The notes beneath the pieces were generated by a model that saw nothing but the letters and a program-made list of their open reading frames with translations, was not told the DNA's origin and ran no database searches. Positions 52,040 through 63,000 of a DNA stretch of 64,000 nt are shown here, in pieces. Source of the DNA: Calocera cornea HHB12733. Lineage: Eukaryota; Basidiomycota; Dacrymycetes; Dacrymycetales; Dacrymycetaceae. The position numbers and the translations under genes are program-made. The stretch spans positions 1-64,000 of the forward strand of contig KV423952.1 of NCBI GenBank assembly GCA_001632435.1. Reading direction: 5' to 3'. Numbering within the stretch: position 1 is the first letter of the stretch; every line of letters begins with the position of its first letter.

Positions 52040-53560
52040 CGGCCCACCGTGTGTTTCTTGCTGATTAGCAAGGATGCTGGCGAGGATGCGATGCAAGTTG
52101 GGGAGGGGTACTCTACTGTGATCAGCGAGCCAGGCAGCAAGCCGTACATAACCAGCTGTCCTGCCCACTACGGCGCTGACTCGAACAACAGGACCTGGGT
52201 GTATCCGAGTTGGATACACCCGAGTTATCCGCCAGAAGGCCCGCTCCGAGACGCGTAAATGCTAGAATGCCCGTTTCACTTCATAAAGCTAGAATGCCCG
52301 CCATGTACGACGCGTCTGCAATAGTGAGTGCCGGTCTACTTTCCGATGATCAACATTTTGTGCAAGTTGAAATGCACAAATATCATGCTATATTGGGTTG
52401 AAAAGTCATAGCTGCTGCCTGGCGGCCTGACCCACCAATTCTCGCATCTCTTCTGTGCTCTGTTGAGACGATATGCTCCTTTCTCCTTTTGAAAAGATCA
52501 TCTCCCTCTAAAGTCTCACTTTCTGCGACCAGGACTGCAGGCAATTCTGCCATTTGAACTGGGAATTCTCACAGAGGGCTCTCCTGTCTGATGTTTTGTT
52601 TGCCTTCAAACTGAGAACCATCTGATTTGCTAATGGTTTGGTCTGGTAAACTGTAGTTGAATGCGAAGAAATGGATGTGTCGTACATGACGGGCATTCTA
52701 GCTTTTTGAAGTGAAGCGGGCATTCTAGCATTTACGTGTCTCGGATGGGCATTCTGGCGGATAACTCGTTCCCGAGCGACGGCTTCTGCCACTACAGTGT
52801 GTACCGGAAGCCGCTCCATTCGTCTCCAAACGATCGACTGCCACGTCTTCCATTCAGCAAGCCAATCGCTGTCTCTGTGCAACGGAGCATAGCCTACATA
52901 CCCTCCGCTGGATCCACCGCCGCCTTTCACGAGTCGTTTCCACCACGTGTTTCTTGCTGAGTGGAATGGGCGCTGGCGAGGATGCGATGCAAGTTGGGGA
53001 GGGCACTCTACGGTGATCAGCGAGCCAGGCAGCAAGCCGTACATGGACCGCTGTGTTGCCCACTACGGCGCAGGCTCGTACAACGGGACCTGGGTGTTCC
53101 CGAGCGACGCCTTCTGGTGCTTGGGCGTGTACCGCAAGCCTCTTCGGCGCGCTTGACCAACTGCCACGTCTTTCACTGAGCAAGCCAGTCACTGTGGCAC
53201 TGTCTCTGTGCGACGGAGTATAACATACAGTACATACCATTCGGTCGCCGTCGCCTACCCCTGCCCGGAGCAGCTTACAAGTCCCGCACATCACCCCCGC
53301 AGCCCTCGCCCTCCTCAGCACCGAGCTGGGCAGTGAGCCGTCCATGACCGCCGTCTCGCCCGTCTTCTTCGTCCACTACGGCGCAGACTCGTGCAACAGG
53401 ACCTGGGTGTTCCGAGCGCCGCCTTCTGGCACTACAGTGTGTACCGCAAGCCTGTTCGTCTCCCTTGATCAACTGTCTTTCATTCCATTCAGCAAACCAA
53501 TCACTGTTTCTGTGTACCGAAGCACATAGCGTCCCTTGGTCCACCGTCGCCCTTGATGCC
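52040..53560. repeat. Three tandem ~310-340-bp units derived from the CitE gene's 3' side
   Basis: CACTACGGCGC recurs near 52166, 53061 and 53373. Around it the units share GATCAGCGAGCCAGGCAGC, AAGCCGTACATG, ACCTGGGTGT.CC, TGTACCG(C/G)AAGCC, CAACTG(C/T).. and a tail with CATTCAGCAAGCCAAT. The third unit's left edge (53281-53340) resembles the CitE C-terminal codons (CACCCCCGCAGCCCTCGCCCTCCTCAGCA against the region at 53645-53675). The units are thus duplicated downstream flank plus a bit of gene end. The first unit is split by the element at 52213-52768. Confidence 0.65.
52213..52768. mobile_element. MITE-like element with ~100-bp terminal inverted repeats
   Basis: The left arm (52213-52313) and the right arm (52671-52768) are near-exact reverse complements. 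Each begins or ends with CGAGTTATCCGCC and contains GCTAGAATGCCCG twice. The 360-bp interior has no open frame. Sister copies of the surrounding unit (53061 and 53373 units) lack it, so the empty site can be read as GTTCCCGAGCGACG. Left of the element is a separate perfect hairpin, GGGTGTATCC-GAGTT-GGATACACCC (52198-52222). No transposase is in the window. Confidence 0.72.
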
Positions 53561-53617
53561 GAACGATTCGTCGGGTGCGGTACCCTCCTCCCCCGGGCCC
53601 CTCCCTCCCTCCGCGCA

Positions 53618-55048
53618 CTACCCGTCCCCCCCATCCGGGACGTGCACACCCGCGGCACTCGCCCTCCTCAGCAGCTCCCGCGCCTGCTTGACCATAGGCT
53701 CGTCGATCATCTCCGACCTCCCGTCGATGTCCAAGCCGAAGGCGCCCGCGCCGTCCCGCGCGTTGGCGCGCTCCATGCCGGCGAGGATGAGCGCGGCGCG
53801 CCGGAGTTCGGTGGGGGAGGGCACGAAGAGCGCGTTGTAGAGCGGCACTTGGGACGGGTGGATCGCTTGCTGCAGGGCGGGGTGCGGCGTGCGGGGTGCG
53901 GCCGAGCCTGGTCAGACGGATGTTCCTGGAGAGCGAAGGGGGAGGGGGAGCGCACCTTGCCGTCATAGCCCATCTCCCTCGCCTCCTGCGCCTCCTCCCT
54001 CGCCACCGCCTCGTCCTTATAGTCCACGCACACCTGCGCCGCGCAGTGCCTTCTCAGCGCCTCCGAGCAGCAGAGGGAAGCGGACGAGGGGCAAGGCCGA
54101 ACGCACCATGTCGATCGCGCGCAGCCCGAACGCCTTCGCCGCCGTCGCGAGGCGTGCGCGCGGGTAGAGCAGCTCGCGCCGCGAGCGCGTGCGCTGGATC
54201 CCTGTGTCGGCGCAGTCTGCCCCCGGCGGCTCAGCACTGCACTGCGAATGAGGTCCGAACGCGGGGAGAGCACGCACAGTCCTCTGCTGCGAACTGCCCG
54301 GCTCGTCTCAGCGCCCTCCAGGCCAAGCGCGGGGGAAAGAAGAACCCACAAGCAGCGCGCCCACCGTTACCGCACCCCCACCTTGCTGCGCTCGCCAGCC
54401 AGCGATCGCCCCCAGGCCCCACATCGCCCGCGCGCTCTCGATGCTCGCTACGACCTCCAGTGCCCGGCCGGGCGCGGTGGCGTGCACGGCGGAGGCGAGG
54501 GCGTCGAGCTCCTGGGGCGAGTGCGTCTTGGGCAGGACGAGGGTGGTGATGCTGGGGTGGTGCAGCTGCGGGGGGGTCAGCCGGGCGTGTGGTGCGGGGG
54601 AAGGGGGAAGGGGCAGGCGGGGACGTACGAGGTCGCGTACATCCGAGTCAAACCACTCCGTGCCGACTGCATTGACCCTGATGGCGACGGCGCTGTGCGC
54701 GTTGCCGCGCGGCTGCCCGCTGTGGTGGGCCAAGAAGTGGCGGAGGGCGGTGCGGGCTGCGTGCTTGTGGGCTGGTGCGACCGAGTCCTCGAGGTCGTAT
54801 ATGATGGTGTCTGCGGGGGAGGCGAGGGAGCGGAGGAGCATGCGCGGGTTCGAGCTGGGCACTGGGCAACATTGGAGTATCATGATCGGGGAGGCGGTCA
54901 GGGTGGGGGAGGGGCAGGGCGCACCGTACAGCATCGAGCGGCCTAGCTGGGTGTGCGGGGAGGGCGCATGATACCCTCTCCCTGCACACAGCCGGTGCGG
55001 GCACAGCGATCGGTGGCAGGCGCGGCGGGCACACAGCAGAGCGGCCAT
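53618..55048 (-). CDS. CitE-like HpcH/HpaI aldolase/citrate lyase beta family protein
   Basis: Seven exons: 55048-54925, 54861-54629, 54565-54350, 54293-54278, 54216-54107, 54033-53956 and 53869-53618. They give 342 aa. The family cleaves or forms CoA-ester C-C bonds, for example (S)-citramalyl-CoA lyase CLYBL in mitochondria. Key parts: RSMLYVPSSNPRML, TIIYDLEDSVAP (Mg ligand Glu), AIRVNAVGTEWF, TTLVLPKTHSP, EVVASIESARAMW (second Glu), FAAEDYCADTGIQRT (Asp ligand), YPRARLATAAKAFGLRAIDMV and QAIHPSQVPLYN. The N-terminus MAALLCARRACHRS..HRLCAGRGYH is Arg/Ala-rich without acids, as in mitochondrial presequences. A 16-nt exon carries FAAED. The start lies 151 bp from the divergent NIF3 gene. Confidence 0.93.
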
Positions 55049-55199
55049 CGTCACAGGACGAGACGAGTCGTTCCAGCAAGGCGCGCCTATGACGGGCGGA
55101 ACACCGTAACGGCGGACCCTGAGCGCGTCATCGCCCACGACCCCTTTCCGCTCTGCCCATCGCGGCCGGTCGCCGCTGCTGCCCGGTCCTCGACACGGA
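55049..55199. promoter_or_regulatory. Compact bidirectional promoter of CitE-like and NIF3 genes
   Basis: Only 151 bp separate the two start codons. No TATA box is seen on either strand. Both proteins are of mitochondrial or metabolic type, so co-expression is plausible but unproven. Confidence 0.55.
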
Positions 55200-56506
55200 A
55201 TGACCACAGTCATACAGCAAGTCGCCAAAGCGATGGAGCGCATCGCGCCCCTCTCGCTCGCCGAGCCGTGGGACAACGTGCGTCCCCCCTCCTCCCTCCC
55301 TCACCCTTCCCCCTCTCCATCCCCTCACCATCCGCGGCTCCAGGTCGGCATCATGCTAGGTCTGAATCTACCCGGTCTGTAAGAGGACGAACTGGCTGAG
55401 CGACATGCAGAGGCTGTGAAGCCGCGGACGGACCGGCGCGTCGTGCTCACGATCGAGTGCGTTCCCTCCCCGTCCTCCTCCCCACTGGCTAAGTACCCAG
55501 CGAACGCTCACGCTCACCCCGCCCAGTCTCACGCCCTCCGTCCTGGCCGAAGTGCTCTCCCTCCCCCTCCGCCCCAGCACGATCGTGTCGTACCACCCGC
55601 CAATCTTCTCGGCGCTCAAGTCCCTCACCCACGCCACACCGCTGCAGCACACCCTGCTCTCCCTCGCGCGGGAAGGCGTATCGGTGTACACGCCGCACAC
55701 GGCGCTGGACAACGCCGCGGAGGGCGTGAACTGGTGGGTCGCCCAGGCGTTCAGGGAGCGCGGCACGTGGGAGCCCTGGGCCCGCGGCGGCGGCGTCGTC
55801 CGGCTCGCAGTGCCGGAAACGATCGGCGCCGTCGTCCAGCGGCTCAAGCTCCATTTCTCCATCCCAGCCGGTACGCCCCCCCTCCCCGCCTACCCAGAGC
55901 GAGTGGGAGCTGATGCATGGCTGGGCACTGCACTGCGTGCGCGCCAGTGAACGTCGGCACGCTCGAGCCCCACCGGTCGATATCCACTATCGCGCTGTGC
56001 GCGGGGTCGGGCGGGCGCTCGCTGGCCGAGCGAGGGGCGGACGCGGACTGCTGGCTCACGGGGGAGATGGCGCATGTACGTCCTGGTTGAATGCCTGGCT
56101 TGGCTGTCTACTTGGCTGGGCGAGGCTGATGCCATGGAGCAGCACGACGTCCTCGCCGCCGTAGCGCAGGGAAAGACCGTCCTGCTCTGTACGCCCCCTC
56201 CCCCTCCCCCCCTCGCCCTGCACGACGCTAACCCCCCCCCCCCCCNNNNNNNNNNNNNNNNNNNNNNNNNNNNNNNNNNNNNNNNNNNNNNNNNNNNNNN
56301 NNNNNNNNNNNNNNNNNNNNNNNNNNNNNNNNNNNNNNNNNNNNNACACCAACACAGAACGCGGCTACCTGCCAACGCTGCGCGAGAAGCTGCTGGCCTC
56401 GCTCGCCGAGGTGGCCCCTGCCAGTGAGGGAACTGGGCCCGACCGGCCGGCCGAGTGGGACGTCGTCCTCTCGCAGGGCGATGGGCATCCGCTGCGGGCG
56501 CAGTAG
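55200..56506 (+). CDS. NIF3/DUF34 family protein (dinuclear metal site), interrupted by an assembly gap
   Basis: Exons 55200-55277, 55344-55359 (16 nt), 55411-55456, 55527-55870, 55948-56075, 56140-56188 and a last exon from inside the gap to 56506. NIF3 proteins are near-universal and bind two metal ions; their role is still debated (GTP cyclohydrolase I type 2 or chaperone-like). Landmarks are MERIAPLSLAEPWDNVGIML, STIVSYHPPIFSALKSLT (metal His), VYTPHTALDNAAEGVNWW, STIALCAGSGGRSLAE, CWLTGEMAHQHDVLAAV and HTNTERGYLPTL (His and Glu ligands). The expected C-E-H-T-N join falls at the gap, so at most a few residues are missing. The stop is TAG at 56504-56506. Confidence 0.91.
56246..56345. other. 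Assembly gap (100 N)
   Basis: Exactly 100 N directly after a run of 13 or more C, inside the last intron of the NIF3 gene. The round number suggests a placeholder, so the real length is unknown. Confidence 0.99.
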
Positions 56507-56863
56507 GCCGCTGCTTGACTCCGTCGGGGATGTACGATAGCCCTAGTATGACTTGAACTGCTCACAGCGCTGCTGCTAGTAGTAGTTAGCGGGCGTGGTA
56601 TGAGAAGCTGCTATAAATAGCGCAACGCGTCCGCGGACGGGCGCCGAGGACGCGCGAACCCTGGCGTGTGACGAGGGTGATCGGGGCGGCAAGGTGGTCT
56701 GATGCTTGAGGGTGACCAGCAGCGGCTCGACGGCTTCCGCAGCGACGACCACCCATCCCCAGCACCTTCCCTGCTGCCTGCTGGCATATTAGTATACCCA
56801 CTAAAGCACTAGTACGATCCAGTACACGATACACCACCCCCAGGACAGAAGATACTGCACACC
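56507..56863. promoter_or_regulatory. Short intergenic region before the START-like gene
   Basis: 357 bp holding the 3' end of the NIF3 transcript and the promoter of the next gene. A CTATAAATAG motif at 56610-56619 would be a good TATA box but is 245 bp from the ATG. Confidence 0.4.
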
Positions 56864-57986
56864 ATGTCCGACGCCTACCCCTTCTCGTGCGACACCTGGG
56901 TATCCGCAGACAGTACGTCCCCCCCCCACCTCACGCCCCCTCTCTAACCACGCCACGCCCTCCCAGAGCTGCCCGACGTCCCGCTCGTCCTCCGCTCCGC
57001 GTCCGCCCTGCTCGACTCCAGCGCGAGCTGGAAGCCCCACAAGAAGTTCCACCGCGGGCTCGTCTCCACGCTCTCGCGGCGGGACCGGGCGCCCGCTGGC
57101 GGGGGCCAGCGCGCGCCGGCGTGGCATGTGCGGGTGAGCGAGCATTCGAAGGCTGGAGACGGGCAGGGAGGGGAGGGGTTCGCCGACCTCTGGTGGGCGC
57201 TCGGCGTGGACCATAGTCTGCATGAGCAGGAGTGAGCGCCAGTCCACAGCACTGGCAGCGTCGCTGACCGGGGAGGGGAGCGGGGCTGACGGAGCACATG
57301 TGTATGTGTAGGTACGTGCCCGAGCTGAAGCGCGCCACGCTGCTCCGCACGTTCGAGCCCGGCCGCGCCGAGGCGTGGGCGCTGTACTACACCTTCCCGC
57401 CGCCCATCTCGCCCCGGACGTTCACCGTCCTCGTGCTCATCTCCCCGCCCTCCTCTGCCCCGTCGGGCCCGGCAGACGCACAAGAAGCACAAGAAGCGCT
57501 CATCGTCTCCCTCCCGTACACGCCTTCCCCCGAGGAGGAGAAGCTGCTGAAGAAGAGCGTGCGGGGCAAGTACTGCAGCATCGAGCGCATCCGCCAGCTG
57601 GGCAACGGCAAGACCGAGTGGAGGATGGCCGTGCAGAGCACTACCATGGGCGCCATCCCGGGGTGGGTGCAGGAGCTGGGCGTCCCGGGGAAGATCAGCG
57701 ATGTGCGTGTGGGCTTTCTTGTTTCCGCGTGCCCGTCCCGGCTCTCTCTGCGGGCCGGCCGGCCTTCCCGCTCGCCGAACCAGTGCTCACTGCCCTGGCA
57801 CAGGACGTCCCCTTTGTCCAAAAGTGGCTCAAGACGCACCCCACGCCTCCCACCTCGGCACCCTCCGCTCACGCCGCAGCGCCCGAGCCTACGTCTGCGG
57901 CCGCGGTCGCAGCTCCCCCGCCGGACACTGCCGCAGCCCCCACCGAGCCGGCGAACGGGAAGTCGGGCCCGCCTCTCCTTGAGTAG
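56864..57986 (+). CDS. DUF3074 START-like lipid-binding domain protein
   Basis: Exons 56864-56912, 56967-57231, 57312-57702 and 57804-57986 give 295 aa. DUF3074 is a fungal branch of the START/SRPBCC fold and is expected to hold a hydrophobic ligand. Recognisable parts are LLDSSASWKPHKKFHRGLVSTLSRR near the N-terminus, FADLWWALGVDHSLHEQEYVPE, YYTFPPPISPRTFTVLVLI, KYCSIERIRQL, KTEWRMAVQSTTMGAIPGWVQE and a short FVQKWLKTHP helix. The last ~50 residues are Ala/Pro-rich and probably disordered. No signal or membrane segment. The last intron is 101 nt, longer than usual here. Ligand unknown. Confidence 0.85.
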
Positions 57987-59245
57987 CCGGCGCATTCGTC
58001 TGAAGGCAAAGTAGCAGGGAGAGGGGGCGGCTGAACTTGAAGGGGCATCGGGAGGTTAATTAACGACTTGCGACTGGAACTGGTTTCACGCGGAGGAAGG
58101 AGGTTGCCCTAATCTAGACGCCGTAATGCCATGTTCGTTTTATCAAGCTGCTCGATATGCACGCTCATATTGCCTTGACCATTGGGAGAGACCCGTCGAA
58201 TGTGCCCACGGCTGGAGTGTACTTATGATTCCGCTTTGGGTTGTGGTTGTCTTTACTTCCCTATTTGATCAATGGAAGCAAATAAAACGACGGAGGCAAA
58301 TAAATGGCGGAAGCACATTGTGGGGCGGAAGTAAAGCCCGTTACGGAAGCAGAGTTTTGGAACTTTACTGGGGAAGCAAATCCAAACCGCATGCAAAAGC
58401 TAATCCTGAAGCAACCCACGTAGCGCAGAGGCAAGCCCTAGAGACGGAATTAAACCAGAAAGCGGAAGTAATATTTGGAGCCGAATCAAATTCTTTGGCG
58501 GATGCACTTAGAGATATCGGAAGCAAATAGCAAAACGGAAACAAAATCCCCAAGCCGAAGTAAGGCACATAACGGAAGCAGAGTCCGCAACGGAAGGACC
58601 GCTGACATGGGAAGTAAATGCCAGACGCGAAAGCGGAGGCACTAGCGGAAGCAAAATGAACAGCGGAAACAACTGTTCTAGCGGACGCAAATGCCACAGT
58701 GGGAGGAGCGGATAGCGCAATATACGATCTTTGAAACAGCTTCGTACGTCGGGGCCGCTCCTTGGAGCGCTGTCCGAGTGCTCTTGCGCTTGGCTGCCGC
58801 GTTCCAAGAGGACAGACTCCCACCATTCGTCGCTCCGGGTGCGGAGTGTGTCCCGCGGCGCAGAGAAGGACAGCTCCCGGAACCCCTTTGTATTGATTGA
58901 CAGCCGCTTGGCTTGCTACAAAAACCTGGTATGATGAAAATACACGTGGAGGAGAGAGAGGGAGACGAGAAGAGACGAGAGGAGATGAGATCCGGGATGA
59001 TAGACAGGAAGTGAATGATGAAAGAGCAAGAGAATAGCAGTGCATGTACCCCGCCCCGCATACAGTGTACCCAGGAAGCGCGACAGGTGCGGTGCCAAGC
59101 CCTTGCCGGGGTGTTACCAAGCGCGAGAGGCTCGGCATCCCAGTGCCCCAGGGCGGCGCCTACACAACACCCACGTCCCGCTCCGATCCCAACAGTGGTA
59201 ACGACTAACAGCGACCAAACGACGGACCGGACGACCACGAACTCC
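57987..59245. other. Intergenic region holding 18-bp array F
   Basis: No gene is seen. Array F fills 58250-58700. The rest has frames without protein character on both strands. Confidence 0.5.
58250..58700 (+). repeat. 18-bp minisatellite array F
   Basis: Units include AATGGAAGCAAATAA, GACGGAGGCAAATAA, TGGCGGAAGCACA, GGGCGGAAGTAAAG, AGCGGAAGTAAT, ATCGGAAGCAAATAG, AAACGGAAACAAA, TAGCGGAAGCAAAATG and TAGCGGACGCAAATG. Just before, TTTACTTCCCTATTTG at 58250-58265 is the motif in reverse orientation, so this array too has a bipolar start. Same forward direction as all the others. Confidence 0.75.
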
Positions 59246-60073
59246 TCAGCCAGGCCGCGCCCCTCCATCCCCCTCAGCAGGCGTCTCTACCAGCGGTACC
59301 ACCTCTTCATACGCAGGCGGCGCTTCGCTCGCCGCTGATGCGTGGGCTCTCTGCGGCCCCGCGTGCGGGCTGCCCATAGGCCGGGGGTGCGCGTGCGCCG
59401 GCGCTGTCTGCGGAGGGGTGCGATACACCGCCCCCGCCGCCGCCCCAGCAGCCGCGCTCGGCCCGGCCGCAGAGGAAAACGACGTCGGCGGACTGCCCGG
59501 GGCGCGCGTGCTCGTGCTCGTGCTCGCCCGTGCGCTCGACGGCCCAGCAGAGGGCACGTACGTCGTCCCGCTCAGCACGCTCGAGCTGCCCGAGCCTGCC
59601 TGGCGGGAGGGTAGCACGACCCGTTCTGTTGTTCTGGTCAGCTCGTGCCTGCTCGCAGAGAGCGAGAAGCACGCACCTGCACCTGCACGTGCGCCTATCT
59701 CACCTCCAATGCCGGCGGGGCGGTATGGCAGCCCGACCATCCCCGGTGCGCCCAGCGCCTTCGGCAGCTCGGGGGCGAACGGCCCGCCAGCTTCCAGCCG
59801 GCGCATGATGGGTCCTATCCGGTCTGTGGGGTCGAACGCCGGGGAAGTGGGGGAGTCGGACAGGCCGGAGCGGCGCCTGCGGGACTTGATGTGCCAGTAT
59901 ACTAGGAGGTATCAGTCTCGGTCTGCAGTCGGAGAGGAGAGGGAGGGCAAGGGAGGGATGGGATGGGGATGCGATGCGATGGGGATGGGGATGGGAGGGG
60001 ACGCACCGAAGGGCGCTGCGGCACACGCGGCTGCGAGGATGGCGACGACGATGAAGACTGCTGGCTCGGGCAT
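59246..60073 (-). CDS. Single-pass membrane protein with PPxY motif
   Basis: Exons 60073-60007, 59901-59704 and 59595-59246 give 204 aa. MPEPAVFIVVAILAAACAAAPFG is a membrane segment at the extreme N-terminus, followed directly by VYWHIKSRRRRS, a positive stop-transfer stretch. The short N-terminus is then outside and the long tail cytosolic. The tail is Ser/Pro/Ala-rich and ends with EAPPAYEEVVPLVE. PPAY is a ligand for WW domains such as those of Rsp5/Nedd4 ubiquitin ligases and their adaptors. Such small PPxY membrane proteins often act in ubiquitin-driven sorting. The 108-nt second intron is in frame, so a longer form is possible. No family recognised. Confidence 0.72.
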
Positions 60074-63000
60074 CCCTCGATCGATCCCTCGACAACGAGC
60101 TCGATCCGAATCTCAGTCGATCCCGAATCCGATCCTGGGCTATCTCGCAATTCAGTCCAGTGCCGGTCGAGAGGTGCACGGTGGACAGCGGCAGTTGGCA
60201 GTTCTCAGTTCGCAGGCAGACGACCGGGAGAGAGGGGGCGAGGGCAGAGCCCGCATCCACCCGCAGCGATGGTTCCCGTGCAGGTATATGCCTCACGCTC
60301 GTGTGCTTGCAGCGCGCGTGCTCGTGGGAATGCGGATGAACGAGGGGAGGCGAGGCGAGGGTGGGGTATATATAGCAGCGCTGCGCAGCTATTCCTGGAT
60401 CGGGATCTAAGAGTGGGTGCGGGGGGAACCTGCTGGGATGAGGATGTGGGAATGGTGTCCGGGTGGGATGTGCAGCCGAAGATGTGTATGGACAAGCAAG
60501 GGGAGGATGGGAGAGAGCAGAGGGCACAGGGGGAGGATGGCCCTCAGTCATCCCAACGCCGTCTAAAAATAGGGTGTGCGAGCAAGAATAGCGAGATGCA
60601 ATATGCAACGGATTACGCGGACGATGGGGACGCGATGCCGTTCCATAATTACGCACCATCCATGCACCGCCCGCGCTCCGGGCTGGGCTATTTTGGGATC
60701 TCTGGGCGCTCGCACGACTCGCCGTCTCTCTGCCCATCCACCGGGCAGAAGGGAGGACCCACCTTCTGGGGCCCGCAACGAACCTCGCCGTTACACCATC
60801 CATCGTCACCTACGTGCGGTATATGCAGCCACCCTCACCCTCGCCCTCGACCTCCCAGTCGCGCACATCGTCCAGCTCATCAACCTACGCGCCTTCGGCG
60901 GTCGGCCAGTTCCAGCACGGCCGAATGGAATGCCTCCGCTTCGCCCCTGCTGTACAGTCCTTGCTGGCCGCCGGGTTGGCCAGCCTGCGCGGGTGCACGG
61001 CGCAGGGTCCGGCGTCGGGCATCCCAGCGGGGAGGCTATAAATAATACAGTACGGTTCCTGCTTACCGTACAGCTTACGATCTGGCGGATGTGCCTTCTT
61101 GCAAAGTCGTGCGCGTGAGCGGGGACCCTTATTATTACAATCGCCGTGATGGTGATGGCTGGGGAACGCGCTCTTTTCCGGTTCCCAAAATAGCTCCTGC
61201 GAGGGCGGACATGAATCTCATCCTCCTCCATTACTTATTTACGTACCCATCCTCGCGCGCCTTCCCAGCTATCGCCCGTACAATCTTGATTCACACCCAG
61301 CCCGTTTGCCGCCTTCCGAGAATAATAGGGAAAACACTACTTGTGCCCTGCTCCTGCTCAACACCCACCGCACCGCACCCCTTCCCTCATAGGCAGCGTC
61401 AGGGTCCCCGGGAAAAGGTCGTACGACAGCACATCACCCCCTCCTGCCCAGGGGGTGCTTCTTATCCGCCCACGAACCCTGTGGTTGCGAACAGCGCATC
61501 AGCGCATCAGCGCGCATCTCCCTACGCATCGGTACGTGGTACCGCTGATCCGCCCGCGAAACCCCTGGTGCTATGTATGTGGTCTGGGGCCGCACGACGA
61601 GTCATATCCCGACCCGTCCCCCGCCCTCCGTTATCGAGCGACATCGGCTGCCGAAGCTGCAATGAAGAATACCAGTGAACAGCGTACAATACCGCTGCTG
61701 CTGCAGGCCGCTGTTCTGCAGCACGTCATGGCAGGAAGCCAGCATCGCTCCGGATCCATCAGACCATATGCATCCCAATAATAGCCGCTGCGCACTCCCT
61801 CCCCCGTCTTCCCGCTCCTTCCCAGGAGAGGCAGGGGGACAGCGCGCCTCTCGCCGCTGCTTCTGCAACTCGATGCTGCTCGAGTTCATCCGGCCGAGCA
61901 CGCACATTCGCTCGTCGACAGCAGCGCGATCTGCTCGCCCGCGCCCGCTTGAACATGACTCCGGCTGAACGTGCTTACAGCGACCTCCCATGCCGTGCCG
62001 TGCCGGGGTGCACAGAAGCGACGTGCTCGTGGGAGGGTGCCGATCCTCGGGCTCCGCTCAATCCCGGGAGCGTGCGCGGGCCCTGCTGGCCGGAACGCGC
62101 GCGGGCGAGGGAGGGGGTGCGCTGAAAGTGGTGGGTGAGACACCCGCAGAGAGCCGGGAGTGCGCGTCCTTAGGGCGGCCGGAGAGCTGCCGTCCTGAGC
62201 CTCCATGTATGCGTACTGGTTGTAAGGACGATGACAAGGCTCGTTTGGTGAGGACGACGCCTAGTACGCCAGTCCAATGCGGAGCCAGTGGGTACCGCTT
62301 TGTTGGAAGCGAGTCAATGATGTTGCTCGATTGCAAGCTTCGAGGGTATGGGTTGTAGTGGGCCCACTCAGGAACCAATATGGATGCTACGTAGCATCCA
62401 TATTGTTAGCACCCAAGCATCCAGTGATGAAGTTGCATTTATTCCTTTAAGCTAGATACGTGCGAGTGGGTTGGAACCATATGGTCTTCTGAAGAGAAGT
62501 CCCAGGAAGGCTGTAGCCACACAAAAGTGACCATGCAGAGTGGTCTCCCGCTGGCCCATGTTCAAAGCGAGCGATGCGCTTGGTAGCACGCATACATCGG
62601 ACATCCACAATAGGAGATTTCCAGCCATTCAGGCCACCAGCACCACACGCTCTAACGAAGGCCAGCGGCTCTGCGCAGACTCCGCCGGCCGGAGTTTGGC
62701 GAGCCTGACGACGGTCGATACCGAACAACTCGCGCACAAAAGGCGGTGCCTCCGCCCCCCCGTCGCCGCATTGCGCGCGCTTGGCGCCCATTCGCGGAGC
62801 GCATACAGTGGAGTTCGCTTCCGCTCCCCTCTCGACCGCCAGCCTTAGTGCTCCGATGCGCGTTGCTCATTGCTCATTGTGCTCCTCCGACATGAGTGCC
62901 AATGAGTGCCGGCTGGGAGCATCAAAGAGCAAGACACGAGCTTAATGACTTCCTTTGCGGAACAGCAAGGAGGGGCACAGGCACACTCTGACGTGTCTCA

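Noticed and set aside
52736..53179. Open frames in the tandem units (..HYGAGSYNGTWVFPSD..) as a gene
   Set aside because: Each unit is interrupted or frame-shifted relative to the others, and one holds the MITE-like element. Treated as decayed duplications.
5870..58700. CRISPR-like repeat/spacer look of the 18-bp arrays
   Set aside because: An 11-base core with ~7-base variable parts is far too short for CRISPR, the host is a eukaryote, and no cas genes are present.
59700..61118. Frames of up to 369 codons on both strands around the PPxY gene and its upstream region
   Set aside because: They overlap one another in several frames and translate into Ser/Pro/His/Arg-rich sequence with no domain. 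Only the spliced minus-strand model ending at 59246 has a membrane segment and a coherent intron pattern.
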